Origin: DATAYA01 sp036272815
GTDB taxonomy: Bacteria > Pseudomonadota > Alphaproteobacteria > Acetobacterales > Acetobacteraceae
Reading direction: 5' to 3'
DNA: 16,143 bases
Assembly: GCA_036272815.1 (NCBI GenBank)
Contig: DATAYA010000318.1
Location: forward strand, 1 to 16,143
This document shows, piece after piece, positions 1 through 6,682 of the stretch. Under the pieces are notes generated by a model. The model was given only the letters and a program-made list of their open reading frames with translations, was not told the origin of the DNA and ran no database searches. A program made the position numbers and the translations under genes. Positions within the stretch are counted from its first letter, which is position 1. Each line of letters starts with the position of its first letter.

Positions 1-126
1 CACCGCCAGCCAGGGCGCGAACCGTCCCCGCTCGGCCGCGAGCAGCGCGTGCCAGACCCCGGCCGCCGGCGCCCGCCAGCGGACCAGAGGACCGGGCTGC
101 GCGAACGACGCCTGGGTCTGTCTCAC
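1..126 (-). CDS. comEC: ComEC/Rec2-family competence protein, N-terminal fragment (runs off left edge)
   Basis: Reading the minus strand from a GTG at 126 gives 42 uninterrupted codons to the window edge. The peptide starts VRQTQASFAQPG and continues with WHALLAAERGRFAPWLAV. A segment of the type 'LLAERGRFxxWLPV' just before the first membrane helix is typical of alphaproteobacterial ComEC/Rec2 proteins, the inner-membrane channel for single-stranded DNA uptake. The helices, competence domain and metallo-beta-lactamase-like domain would lie outside the window, so the call rests on a short stretch recalled from the family. The GTG is the only start codon in this frame for at least 20 codons upstream, but no Shine-Dalgarno sequence precedes it. 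The gene lies 78 nt downstream of dctP on the same strand. It could instead be an unrelated membrane protein. Confidence 0.45.
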   Translation of the reverse strand, partial: MRQTQASFAQPGPLVRWRAPAAGVWHALLAAERGRFAPWLAV

Positions 127-143
127 CGCAGGTTGAAGGTATC

Positions 144-153
144 GTTTCGAAAC
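144..153. promoter_or_regulatory. 10-bp perfect palindrome between dctP and the comEC-like gene
   Basis: GTTTCGAAAC is a perfect palindrome in the 78-nt gap, 18-27 nt upstream of the proposed comEC GTG. It is placed where an operator or promoter element could sit. No known regulator site is matched with certainty, and a 10-bp palindrome can occur by chance, although it is AT-richer than its surroundings. Confidence 0.25.
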
Positions 154-204
154 AGTTCCCGCCAGCGCGAACTCAGGCGGCGGGCACGACCCCGGCCGAG
201 CGGA

Positions 205-1218
205 TCAGGCGAGCGTGCCGACACCCTTCTCCAGAAGACCCCACGCCTCCGCGCCGTATTTCGCCTTCCACTGGTTGTAGAAACCGGCCTGCCGCAGCGC
301 GGCGCGGAACGGTGCGGGGTCGGTGCTGTTGAACGCCATCCCCTTCGCCTTCAGGCTGCCTTGCAGCCCGTCGTTGAGCTTCTTGACGTCGGCGCGTTCC
401 TGCAAGGCCGCGTCATTCAGCGCCGCCTGCACGATCTTCTGCAAATCGGCCGGCATCGCGTGGAAGGCGCGGGCGTTGGCAAGAAACCAGAACCCGTCCC
501 ACATGTGATTGGTGAGCGAGCAGTATTTCTGCACCTCGTAGAGCTTGGCGACGCTGATGACCGCGAGCGGGTTCTCCTGCCCGTCCACCACATGCGTCTG
601 CAACGCCGAATAGACCTCGCTGAAGTTGATCCCGGTGGGTGCGGCGCCGAACGCCTTGAACATCGACGTCCAGAGCGGGCTGATCGGCACCCGGATCTTG
701 AAGCCCCTGAAATCCGCCGGCACCTCGATCGGCTTGGTGCTGCTGGTGGTCTCGCGGAAGCCGTTGTCCCACATCTTCTCCATCGCGATCAGGGTGCCGG
801 ACTTGGCGATCGCCGCACGGACATAGGCGCCGAGCGCGCCGTCCATCGTCGGCCAGACCTGGCCGTAATCCTTGAACGCGAAGCCGATGCCGTTGATGGA
901 GGCGACCGGCACGACGGTCGAGAGGATCAGCCCCGACAGAGTAAAGAGCTGGATCGCGCCGGTGCGGACCTGGCTCAGCATGTCGGTGTCGCCGCCGAGC
1001 ACATTGTTGGGGAACACCTGGATCGCGACGCGCCCGCCGCTCTCGTGCGCGATGCGCGCGACCGCCTCGGCGAGCCGGATGTTGAGCGGATGCGTCAGCG
1101 GCAGGTTGTTGCCGCATTTCAGCGTGTACCTGGGCGCCGCCAGCGCCGGACGCGCGAGCCCCGCCGCCGCCAGCCCGCCGCCGAGCACTCCCGCCGCAAG
1201 GGCGCGCCGCTGGATCAT
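205..1218 (-). CDS. dctP: TRAP transporter substrate-binding protein, DctP family
   Basis: Encodes a 337-aa periplasmic solute-binding protein of the DctP (TRAP-T) family, which captures organic acids for a DctQM-type membrane permease. Residues 1-28 form an export signal with an Arg pair (QRRALAAG), a glycine/alanine-rich hydrophobic core and an ALA cleavage site near residue 27, so Tat export is possible. The mature part has the family pattern: NLPLTHPLN near 38-46, VFPNNVLGGDTDM near 68-80, and FRGFKIRVP (170-178), whose Arg176 corresponds to the conserved carboxylate-binding arginine. It ends with the usual C-terminal helices. A GGAGAGG Shine-Dalgarno precedes the ATG. It begins 28 nt after the SDR gene on the same strand, so the two are probably co-transcribed. 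No dctQ or dctM lies downstream; the next gene is comEC-like. The ligand cannot be predicted. Confidence 0.93.
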   Translation of the reverse strand: MIQRRALAAGVLGGGLAAAGLARPALAAPRYTLKCGNNLPLTHPLNIRLAEAVARIAHESGGRVAIQVFPNNVLGGDTDMLSQVRTGAIQLFTLSGLILSTVVPVASINGIGFAFKDYGQVWPTMDGALGAYVRAAIAKSGTLIAMEKMWDNGFRETTSSTKPIEVPADFRGFKIRVPISPLWTSMFKAFGAAPTGINFSEVYSALQTHVVDGQENPLAVISVAKLYEVQKYCSLTNHMWDGFWFLANARAFHAMPADLQKIVQAALNDAALQERADVKKLNDGLQGSLKAKGMAFNSTDPAPFRAALRQAGFYNQWKAKYGAEAWGLLEKGVGTLA

Positions 1219-1246
1219 CTCTTGGTTTCCTCTCCGGATTGTCTGC

Positions 1247-1981
1247 TCAGAGCATCATCAGGCCGCCGTCGGCCACCAGCGTGGCGCCGTGGACATAGGA
1301 CGCGGCGGGCGACAGCAACCAGGCGATCGCCTGCGCGATCTCATCCGCCGTGCCGATGCGGCCGAGCGGGTTGAGCGCCTCCAGCCGGGCGCGGTGCGCA
1401 GGGTCCGCGAGCGAGGGCGCCAGCATCGGCGTCTCGGTGGACCCCGGTGCCACGGTGTTCACCGCGATGCCGCGCGGCCCGAGCACGCGGGCCATGTTCT
1501 TGGTCAGCGCCAGCACCGCGCCCTTGCTCGCGGCATAGGCGCCGGTGCCGGAGAGGCCGCCGCCGCGCAGGCCCGCAATGCTGGCGACGGTGCAGATGCG
1601 AGCCCCCGACAGCATCCGCGACGCCGCCTCGCGGACGCAAAGAAAAGTGCCGATCACGTTGACGTCGAGGACGCGCCGGAACGTGGCGACGTCGACCTCC
1701 AGGCTCGGCGTGGTATCGGCGATGCCGGCGCAGGTGGCGAGACCGTCGATGCCGCCCAGCGCCTCGGCCGCGGCGGCGAAGGCGCGCACGACGCTGGCCT
1801 CGTCGGCGACATCGCAGCCGATGGCGGGATGGCCGGAGGCGGCGCGACGGGCGCCGGCTTCGTCGCGGTCGAGGCAGGCCACGCGATGGCCCTCGGCTGC
1901 CAGTGTCCGCACCAGTGCGGCGCCGATGCCGCTCGCCGCGCCCGTGACGATCATCCGACGCGCCTTCGGCCGTTCCGGCAT
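1247..1981 (-). CDS. SDR-family NAD(P)-dependent oxidoreductase
   Basis: Encodes a 244-aa classical short-chain dehydrogenase/reductase, the usual length for this family. The Rossmann cofactor motif TGAASGIG is at 13-20. Asp37 at the end of the second strand suggests NAD(H) rather than NADP(H). The common NNAG motif appears as TCAG (82-85). The catalytic set is Asn107, Ser133, Tyr148 and Lys152 (YAASK); the Ser-Tyr spacing is about two residues longer than usual because of a GGGLSGTG loop. The C-terminal P-G motif (VAPGSTETPM) and the ending VADGGLMML are typical. I chose the ATG at 1981, preceded by a G-rich Shine-Dalgarno; an in-frame ATG at 1954 is an alternative. The open frame extends far upstream, but that part is antisense to other genes. 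It probably leads an operon with dctP, perhaps oxidising a hydroxy compound taken up through it; the substrate is unknown. Confidence 0.93.
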   Translation of the reverse strand: MPERPKARRMIVTGAASGIGAALVRTLAAEGHRVACLDRDEAGARRAASGHPAIGCDVADEASVVRAFAAAAEALGGIDGLATCAGIADTTPSLEVDVATFRRVLDVNVIGTFLCVREAASRMLSGARICTVASIAGLRGGGLSGTGAYAASKGAVLALTKNMARVLGPRGIAVNTVAPGSTETPMLAPSLADPAHRARLEALNPLGRIGTADEIAQAIAWLLSPAASYVHGATLVADGGLMML

Positions 1982-1986
1982 CCGAT

Positions 1987-2026
1987 TTGTCCCCCCCCTG
2001 GGCGGGGAAGAGTGCGGACAAGTCCG
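1987..2026. promoter_or_regulatory. Inverted repeats between the SDR gene and the divergent membrane-protein gene
   Basis: The 103-nt divergent gap carries two overlapping symmetries. TTGTCC at 1987-1992 is inverted as GGACAA at 2016-2021. The compact dyad CGGAC-AA-GTCCG occupies 2015-2026. In the SDR transcript the outer arms could fold with an inner CCCC/GGGG pairing just upstream of the ribosome site. This may be a regulator operator or a leader hairpin; the function is inferred from position only. Confidence 0.3.
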
Positions 2027-2084
2027 TCGGCGCGCAAGGCAGCCCGGCTTGAAGCGTGATCCCTCGGGTGCCACCTCTGCCGCC

Positions 2085-2363
2085 ATGAGAGAGCACAAGC
2101 CGCCCGAGCTGGAGATGACGATCGACGGCCAGTTCACCACCCGCCCGGACCAGGTCGGCCTGCCCGTCAAGGTCGCGGTGGTCGCGATCGTCGTCGCGAT
2201 GGTGGCCGCCGGTCTCGCGATCGCGGCCCTCGCGATCTGGTTCGCGCTGATGCTGATCCCGGTCGCCTTGGCGGCCGGCGCGATCGGGTGGGGCGCGCTG
2301 CGGTTCCAGGCCTGGCGCGCGCGGCGCGAGATCGGCCGGGGGCGCGACCTGCACGTCCGCTGA
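2085..2363 (+). CDS. Small two-helix membrane protein, unknown function
   Basis: Encodes a 92-aa protein I cannot assign to a named family. A polar N-terminus (1-26) leads into two closely spaced hydrophobic segments at about 28-51 and 53-72, very rich in Ala, Val and Ile. A basic tail follows (FQAWRARREIGRGRDLHVR), which would favour a cytoplasmic C-terminus by the positive-inside rule. The ATG at 2085 has only a weak ribosome site. An in-frame ATG at 2115 would remove 10 residues without affecting the helices. Synonymous-looking GC at third positions and the clear hydrophobic pattern support a real gene. It is divergent from the SDR gene and 81 nt upstream of the patatin-like gene on the same strand. 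It could be a membrane-stress or envelope accessory protein, but nothing in the sequence shows this. Confidence 0.75.
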   Translation: MREHKPPELEMTIDGQFTTRPDQVGLPVKVAVVAIVVAMVAAGLAIAALAIWFALMLIPVALAAGAIGWGALRFQAWRARREIGRGRDLHVR

Positions 2364-2388
2364 TGCTTGCGGGCGGCTCGGCAGCCGC

Positions 2389-2416
2389 AGTCATGCACCC
2401 GCCCAAAGTCATGCAC
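2389..2416. repeat. Tandem 10-bp direct repeat upstream of the patatin-like gene
   Basis: AGTCATGCAC occurs at 2389-2398 and again at 2407-2416, an 18-bp period, inside the 81-nt gap before the patatin-like gene. The second copy ends 28 nt before its ATG. Spaced identical half-sites near a start codon suggest a binding site for a transcription factor, but the factor is not identifiable. Because it lies in a gap, coding constraint does not explain it. Confidence 0.4.
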
Positions 2417-2444
2417 GGTCCTTGAGAGGGGGAGGCGGCCGCCG

Positions 2445-3551
2445 ATGACGCCGGACGACGGCACCCCACCCCGCCCCACCATCGCCCTCGCGCTCCAGGG
2501 CGGCGGCTCGCATGGCGCATTCACCTGGGGGGTTCTCGATCGTCTCCTCCAGGAGGTCGCGGCCGACGGTCTCCATCTCGCCGCCATCAGCGGCAGCAGT
2601 GCCGGCGCGCTCAACGCCGCCCTTGCCGTCAGCGGCCTCGTCCAGGGCGGCGCCGATCTCGCCCGGCGCAAGCTCGCCGACTTCTGGCGTGCCGTCTCCC
2701 GCCAAGGCTTCCTCGCCGGCAATGCGTTCTTCTACGGGGAGCCGGGCGTCTTCGGCGGCGTCAACCTGGACTGGTCCCCGATCTCCATTGCCCTGGAAGC
2801 GATCGGCCTCGTCGTCTCGCCCTACACCAACCCGTTCTACACCGACGCGTTGGCGCCGCTGATCGCGCAGGCGTTTCCTGCCGCAGACCTCGCAGTCCTG
2901 AATGCCGCCACCACCGGCCCGCGCCTGTTCATCACCGCAACCGACGTCACCAGCAACGGCCGGGCGATCTTCACGCAGCCCGATATCTCGGCCGCTTCCC
3001 TGCGCGCCTCCGCCTGCCTGCCGACCGAGTTCAGGGCCGTCAGCATCGGCGGCGTCCCGTACTGGGACGGCGGCTATCTCGGCAACCCGGCGCTCTCGCC
3101 GCTGCTCGACCACGCCGCCGACCTGCTCCTGGTCCTGGTCAACCCGTTCCACCGCGATGCGATGCCGCCCCGCACCGCAAGCGGCATCCTGGACCGGCTC
3201 AACGAGATCACCTTCAACGCCTCGGTGGTCCTGGAGGTAAACGCGATCGAGGCGATCAACCGGCTGCTCGCCGAGCTGGCGGCCTCAGGCGTGCCCTATG
3301 CCGGCCGCTACAAGCCTATTTTCCTCCATGCGATCCGCAATGATGCCTTCGCCGAGCAACTCGGCTTCGTGTCGAAGAGCAGCACCTCCTGGAGCTTCCT
3401 CTCCGCCCTGCGCGACGCCGGCTATCGGACCGCAGATGCCTGGCTCTCGGCGCACCGGGGCGATTTCGGGGTGCGGTCCTCCTTCGACGTCAAGGCGGAG
3501 CTGACCGACAAGGTGCTGAACGCGCCGGTGCCGCCACGGCGTCGAGAATAG
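2445..3551 (+). CDS. Patatin-like phospholipase family protein
   Basis: Encodes a 368-aa cytoplasmic or membrane-associated serine lipase/esterase of the patatin fold. The oxyanion-hole motif GGGSHG is at 19-24. The nucleophile elbow GSSAG is at 50-54 with Ser52 as catalytic serine. The catalytic aspartate is Asp208 in the DGGY motif, so the Ser-Asp dyad is complete. There is no signal peptide. The region from about 215 to the end (LLDHAADLLLVLVNPF onwards, with a helical C-terminus) matches longer bacterial patatin-like proteins rather than short RssA/YchK types. I chose the ATG at 2445 because a strong purine-rich GAGAGGGGGAGG lies just upstream and the conserved fold starts 11 residues later. 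Its likely substrates are membrane or storage lipids. It converges with the luciferase-like gene 21 nt away. Confidence 0.93.
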   Translation: MTPDDGTPPRPTIALALQGGGSHGAFTWGVLDRLLQEVAADGLHLAAISGSSAGALNAALAVSGLVQGGADLARRKLADFWRAVSRQGFLAGNAFFYGEPGVFGGVNLDWSPISIALEAIGLVVSPYTNPFYTDALAPLIAQAFPAADLAVLNAATTGPRLFITATDVTSNGRAIFTQPDISAASLRASACLPTEFRAVSIGGVPYWDGGYLGNPALSPLLDHAADLLLVLVNPFHRDAMPPRTASGILDRLNEITFNASVVLEVNAIEAINRLLAELAASGVPYAGRYKPIFLHAIRNDAFAEQLGFVSKSSTSWSFLSALRDAGYRTADAWLSAHRGDFGVRSSFDVKAELTDKVLNAPVPPRRRE

Positions 3552-3566
3552 GGCCGCGACGGCACC
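3527..3566. terminator. Possible stem-loop spanning the patatin-like gene stop codon (convergent junction)
   Basis: GGTGCCG (3527-3533) is perfectly inverted as CGGCACC (3560-3566). The 26-nt loop contains the TAG stop and a smaller CGGC/GCCG pairing. There is no T tract, so if it terminates transcription it is not a standard intrinsic terminator. Only 21 nt separate the two convergent genes here. Confidence 0.3.
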
Positions 3567-3572
3567 AACCCC

Positions 3573-4610
3573 TCAGTCGGCCGCCGCCCGCTCCGCCGCC
3601 GGCGCAGCCTCGCGCATGGCACCGGCCAGCAGCGTATAGGATCGCCGCCTCGCCTCGGGGTCGTGCGTGGTCGTGAGCACGGCCACCTCCTCGACGCCAT
3701 GCGCTGCCGCCAGCTCCGACAGCATCCCGGCCACCTGCGCGCCCGTGCCCAGGATCGCCCGGCGGCGCAGGCGGGCCATGCTCTCGCGCTCCGCGTCGGT
3801 ATAGGTGCGGGAGGCCGCTTCCTCCGGCGAGGGCAGGGGAGCGAACTCGCCACGCTCCCGCCCCAGCCACCACGCCGCGCGCGACGAGAAAAGCCGCTCG
3901 GCCTCGGCCTCGGTCTCCGCCGCCAGTCCCCAGACGGTGAGCGCCGCGTGGGGGGCGGGGTGCGCCGCACTCGGGCGATAGGTGTCGCGATAGAGGCCGA
4001 TCGCCTGCTCCGCGCCCCGGCCGCCGGTGATGAAATGGGCGAAGCAGTAGGGCAGCCCGAAATGGGCGGCGACCTGCGCGCCGTAATCCGAGCTGCCGAG
4101 CATCCACACCTCCGGCGTCCCCGGCCCCGCCGGCTGGGCGCTTATGTCGCGGAACGGGTGGCCCTCGACCAGTGGCCGACCGGCGAGCCAGTCCAGCAGG
4201 TCGCGCACCTGTGCGGGGAAGTGGTCGGCCGCCGTCGCCGCATTCGGGTTGAGCGCATAGGCGGTGAGCCCGTCCGAGCCCGGCGCCCGGCCGAGGCCGA
4301 GGTCGATCCGCCCCGGTGCGATCGCCTCCAGCACCCGGAACTGCTCGGCGACCTTGAGGCTCGAATAATGCGGCAGCATCACGCCGGCGCTGCCGACCCG
4401 GATGCGCGTCGTGGTGGCGGCGATGGCCGCGATCAGCACCTCGGGCGCGGTGCCGGCGATCGCCGCGGAATTGTGGTGCTCGGCCAGCCAGTAGCGGTGA
4501 TAGCCGAGCGCCTCGCAATGCCGCGCCAGCGCCAGGCTCTCGCGGATCGAGGCAGCCGGCGCGCGGCCGGTGACGATGGTCGACTGGTCGAGCACCGAGA
4601 GGCGCAGCAT
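3573..4610 (-). CDS. Luciferase-like (LLM class) flavin-dependent oxidoreductase
   Basis: Encodes a 345-aa TIM-barrel flavin-dependent monooxygenase of the bacterial luciferase superfamily, of the 'group 1' luciferase-family oxidoreductases that include YhbW-like proteins. Diagnostic stretches are LSVLDQSTI at the N-terminus, RYWLAEHHN (39-47), RVGSAGVMLPHYSSLKVAEQ (71-90) and PGRIDLGLGRAPGSDG (99-114), followed by a clear EVWMLGSSDYGA segment. These members use reduced FMN supplied by a separate reductase to oxygenate organic substrates; the substrate here is unknown. I chose the ATG at 4610, not an upstream in-frame ATG at 4667, because the family begins at MLRLSVLD and a GGAG lies just upstream, next to the stop of the DUF445 gene. 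The 13-nt spacing indicates an operon with that gene. Confidence 0.93.
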   Translation of the reverse strand: MLRLSVLDQSTIVTGRAPAASIRESLALARHCEALGYHRYWLAEHHNSAAIAGTAPEVLIAAIAATTTRIRVGSAGVMLPHYSSLKVAEQFRVLEAIAPGRIDLGLGRAPGSDGLTAYALNPNAATAADHFPAQVRDLLDWLAGRPLVEGHPFRDISAQPAGPGTPEVWMLGSSDYGAQVAAHFGLPYCFAHFITGGRGAEQAIGLYRDTYRPSAAHPAPHAALTVWGLAAETEAEAERLFSSRAAWWLGRERGEFAPLPSPEEAASRTYTDAERESMARLRRRAILGTGAQVAGMLSELAAAHGVEEVAVLTTTHDPEARRRSYTLLAGAMREAAPAAERAAAD

Positions 4611-4623
4611 CCGGGCATCTCCG

Positions 4624-5889
4624 TCAGAAGCTGTAGCCGAATGTCGCGTGCAGCACGGCATAGACAAGCCCGCCCACCAGGAAGCCGACCAGGGTGCCGT
4701 TGACGCGCACGTATTGCAGGTCCTTGCCCACTCGCAGTTCCAGCCGGTCGGTGAGCGTCGCGGTATCCCAGCCGGCGATCACGCTGGCGATGAAATCGGC
4801 GAGCTGCGCCTGGGCGGCCGGCATCAGCCGCGCGACGACCTGCTCGGCACCGCGCTGCAAGGCCGCCCGCGCCGCGGGGTCGGCCGCGAGCATGGTGCCG
4901 AGATTGCCGAACGCGCCCTCGATCAGCGCCACCGTCCGGCCGGAAGGGCGGCCCGCATCCGCCTCCAGCGCCCGGCGCGCGCGGGTCCAGATGTCGCCGA
5001 GCCACGCCTGCACCGTCTCGTGCGCGACGACGCCGCGGATGGCGCGGCCGATCTCGGCGGCGCGCTCCGGGTCCTCCTCGATGCGCGCGATCTCGTGGTT
5101 CACCCATTCGTCGAACGCCTCGCGCAGCGCGCTGTCGGGGCCGATGCGGTCGAGCTCCTGATTGACCGCGATCAGCACGCGGTTGGCGATGCTGGCGCCG
5201 ACCGCCCAGCCGACCAGCTTGCCGCCGTGCTCGGTGACGCGCTGCTCGATGGCGGCGCGGAGCTGGTCCTGCTTGGCGGCGAGCGTGGTCTTGAGTTCGG
5301 CCAGCACGAAAGTCAGCACCTCATGGTGCTGGCCGCCGGAGACCAGCCCGCGCAGCGCGCGGCCGACCACGCGGCCGCCATCGGCGCTGCCGACAATGCG
5401 CGGGATGATGCGCGCCAGGGTGCGCCGCGCGCGGCCATCCTCCAGGCTCCCCAGCAGCCGCGGCAGCAGCGCGCCGAGCGCCTGCGCCGCCGGCCGCGCC
5501 GCCGCCGGGTCGGCGAGGAAGCGGCGCAGGATGCCCGGCAGATCGATCCGCGCGAGAGCCGCCGCCACCTGGTCCTGGGTGAAGACGTGGCCGGCGACGA
5601 AGCGGCCGAGCGCGCGCCCGAGCCGTTCCTTCTGCGCCGGCAGGATCGCGGTATGCGGGATCGGCAGCCCGAGCGGGTGGCGGAACAGCGCCACCACCGC
5701 GAACCAGTCGGCGATGCCGCCGATGAAGCCCGCCTTCGCTGCCGCCTGCAAAAGGTTGGAGAAGGTCGATTGCGGCAGCGCGTAGCTGGCGAGCGTGAGG
5801 GCCGCCATCAGCAGCAGCAGCGCGGTCGCGATCGTGCGATGGCGGGCGAGCGCGCGCCGCGCCGCGGCATCCGGGTCGTAAGGGCTCAT
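4624..5889 (-). CDS. DUF445 family membrane protein
   Basis: Encodes a 421-aa protein of the DUF445 (YjiN-like) family, whose biochemical function is not established. A hydrophobic helix at about 19-38 is followed by the family hallmark GFIGGIADWFAVVALFRHPL, then IPHTAILPAQKERLG and a long, mostly helical soluble region. A second hydrophobic segment closes the protein (about 398-417, VGFLVGGLVYAVLHATFG). So both ends would be membrane-anchored around a large soluble loop. Length and architecture agree with the family. The start at 5889 has no strong Shine-Dalgarno; it is divergent from the alpha/beta hydrolase gene with a 62-nt gap. It is the first gene of a pair with the flavin monooxygenase. 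Confidence 0.92.
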   Translation of the reverse strand: MSPYDPDAAARRALARHRTIATALLLLMAALTLASYALPQSTFSNLLQAAAKAGFIGGIADWFAVVALFRHPLGLPIPHTAILPAQKERLGRALGRFVAGHVFTQDQVAAALARIDLPGILRRFLADPAAARPAAQALGALLPRLLGSLEDGRARRTLARIIPRIVGSADGGRVVGRALRGLVSGGQHHEVLTFVLAELKTTLAAKQDQLRAAIEQRVTEHGGKLVGWAVGASIANRVLIAVNQELDRIGPDSALREAFDEWVNHEIARIEEDPERAAEIGRAIRGVVAHETVQAWLGDIWTRARRALEADAGRPSGRTVALIEGAFGNLGTMLAADPAARAALQRGAEQVVARLMPAAQAQLADFIASVIAGWDTATLTDRLELRVGKDLQYVRVNGTLVGFLVGGLVYAVLHATFGYSF

Positions 5890-5951
5890 CGCGGGCCGAG
5901 TTGCGCCAGCCCGTGCTTCCCGGCAAGGGGCGGTGCCGCTATAGGGCGCGC

Positions 5952-6665
5952 ATGTCTCGCAAGTTCATTCTCCTCCACGGTGCATTCCACGGCGGCTGGT
6001 GCTGGGCGCGGGTCGCGAAGCTGCTGCGCGAGCGCGGGCACGCCGTGTTCACCCCGACCCAGACCGGCCTCGGCGAGCGACGCCACCTGCTGACCGACGC
6101 GGTCTCGCTCGAGACCTTCATCGCCGACGTCACCGGCCTGATCGAGGCGGAGGAACTGACCGACGCGATCCTGGTCGGGCACAGCTTCGGCGGCATCACC
6201 ATCTCCGGCGTCGCCGACCGCATGCCGGCGCGGGTGCGCCACCTCGTCTATCTCGACAGCCGCATCCTGGAGGACGGCCAGAGCCAAGCGGACGTCGATC
6301 CGGAGCGCGCCGCCGGCCGTCGGGAGGCGGCGATGGCGCATGACCGCGGCCTGAGCGTGCCGCCGCCGCCGACCGCCTTCTTCGGCCTGCCGCCGGGGCC
6401 GGACGCGGACTGGGTGGCGCGGCGGATGACCCCGCACCCGTTCCGCACGATGACCGACAAGCTGCGGCTGGCGAACCCGGTCGGCAACGACCTGCCGCGC
6501 ACCTACATCGCCTGCACCGCACCGGTTTATGCGCCGCTCGACCAGTCCCGCCGCTGGGTGCTCGGCCGCCCGGGCTGGGCGTCGCGCGAGATCGGCACCG
6601 GCCACGACGCGATGGTGACCGCCCCCGAGGCGCTGGCACAGATGCTGGAGGAGATTGCCGCGTAA
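5952..6665 (+). CDS. Alpha/beta hydrolase family protein (esterase-like)
   Basis: Encodes a 237-aa alpha/beta hydrolase without signal peptide. The oxyanion region HGAFHGGWCW (9-18) and the nucleophile elbow GHSFGG with Ser78 are clear. His218 in GTGHDAMVTAPEALA is the likely catalytic histidine. This compact form, with LLHGAFHGGWCW and an almost immediate GHSFGG, belongs to the group that includes plant methylesterase/hydroxynitrile-lyase-like and bacterial EstC-like enzymes. Small esters are a plausible but unproven substrate. The ATG at 5952 is the start that places the first beta strand (KFILLHG) at the N-terminus; an upstream in-frame ATG at 5901 would add an uncharacteristic basic stretch. 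It is a single-gene unit, divergent from the DUF445 gene and convergent with scoB. Confidence 0.92.
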   Translation: MSRKFILLHGAFHGGWCWARVAKLLRERGHAVFTPTQTGLGERRHLLTDAVSLETFIADVTGLIEAEELTDAILVGHSFGGITISGVADRMPARVRHLVYLDSRILEDGQSQADVDPERAAGRREAAMAHDRGLSVPPPPTAFFGLPPGPDADWVARRMTPHPFRTMTDKLRLANPVGNDLPRTYIACTAPVYAPLDQSRRWVLGRPGWASREIGTGHDAMVTAPEALAQMLEEIAA

Positions 6666-6676
6666 CGGCCCGCGGC
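6657..6676. terminator. Stem-loop spanning the alpha/beta hydrolase stop codon (convergent junction)
   Basis: GCCGCG (6657-6662) and CGCGGC (6671-6676) form a 6-bp all-GC stem with an 8-nt loop that starts with the TAA stop. It lies in the 17-nt junction with convergent scoB. No T run follows on either strand, so termination by this hairpin alone is uncertain. Confidence 0.4.
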
Positions 6677-6682
6677 AGCCGC

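Noticed and set aside
49..1374. Long plus-strand open frame (441 codons) opposite dctP and the SDR start
   Set aside because: It is arginine- and proline-rich with no recognisable domain and lies antisense to a clear DctP gene. Such frames arise in high-GC DNA from third-position bias.
1982..2722. N-terminal extension of the SDR frame to 491 residues
   Set aside because: The extra 247 residues are basic, have no domain, and run antisense to the 92-aa membrane protein and the start of the patatin-like gene. The SDR fold begins right after the ATG at 1981.
4611..4667. Longer start for the luciferase-like gene
   Set aside because: It would add 19 non-family residues and overlap the DUF445 coding region. 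The ATG at 4610 has a GGAG and matches the family N-terminus.
4570..6093. Plus-strand 507-codon open frame opposite the DUF445 gene
   Set aside because: The product is a low-information Arg/Gln/Ala-rich sequence, antisense to a well-supported DUF445 protein.
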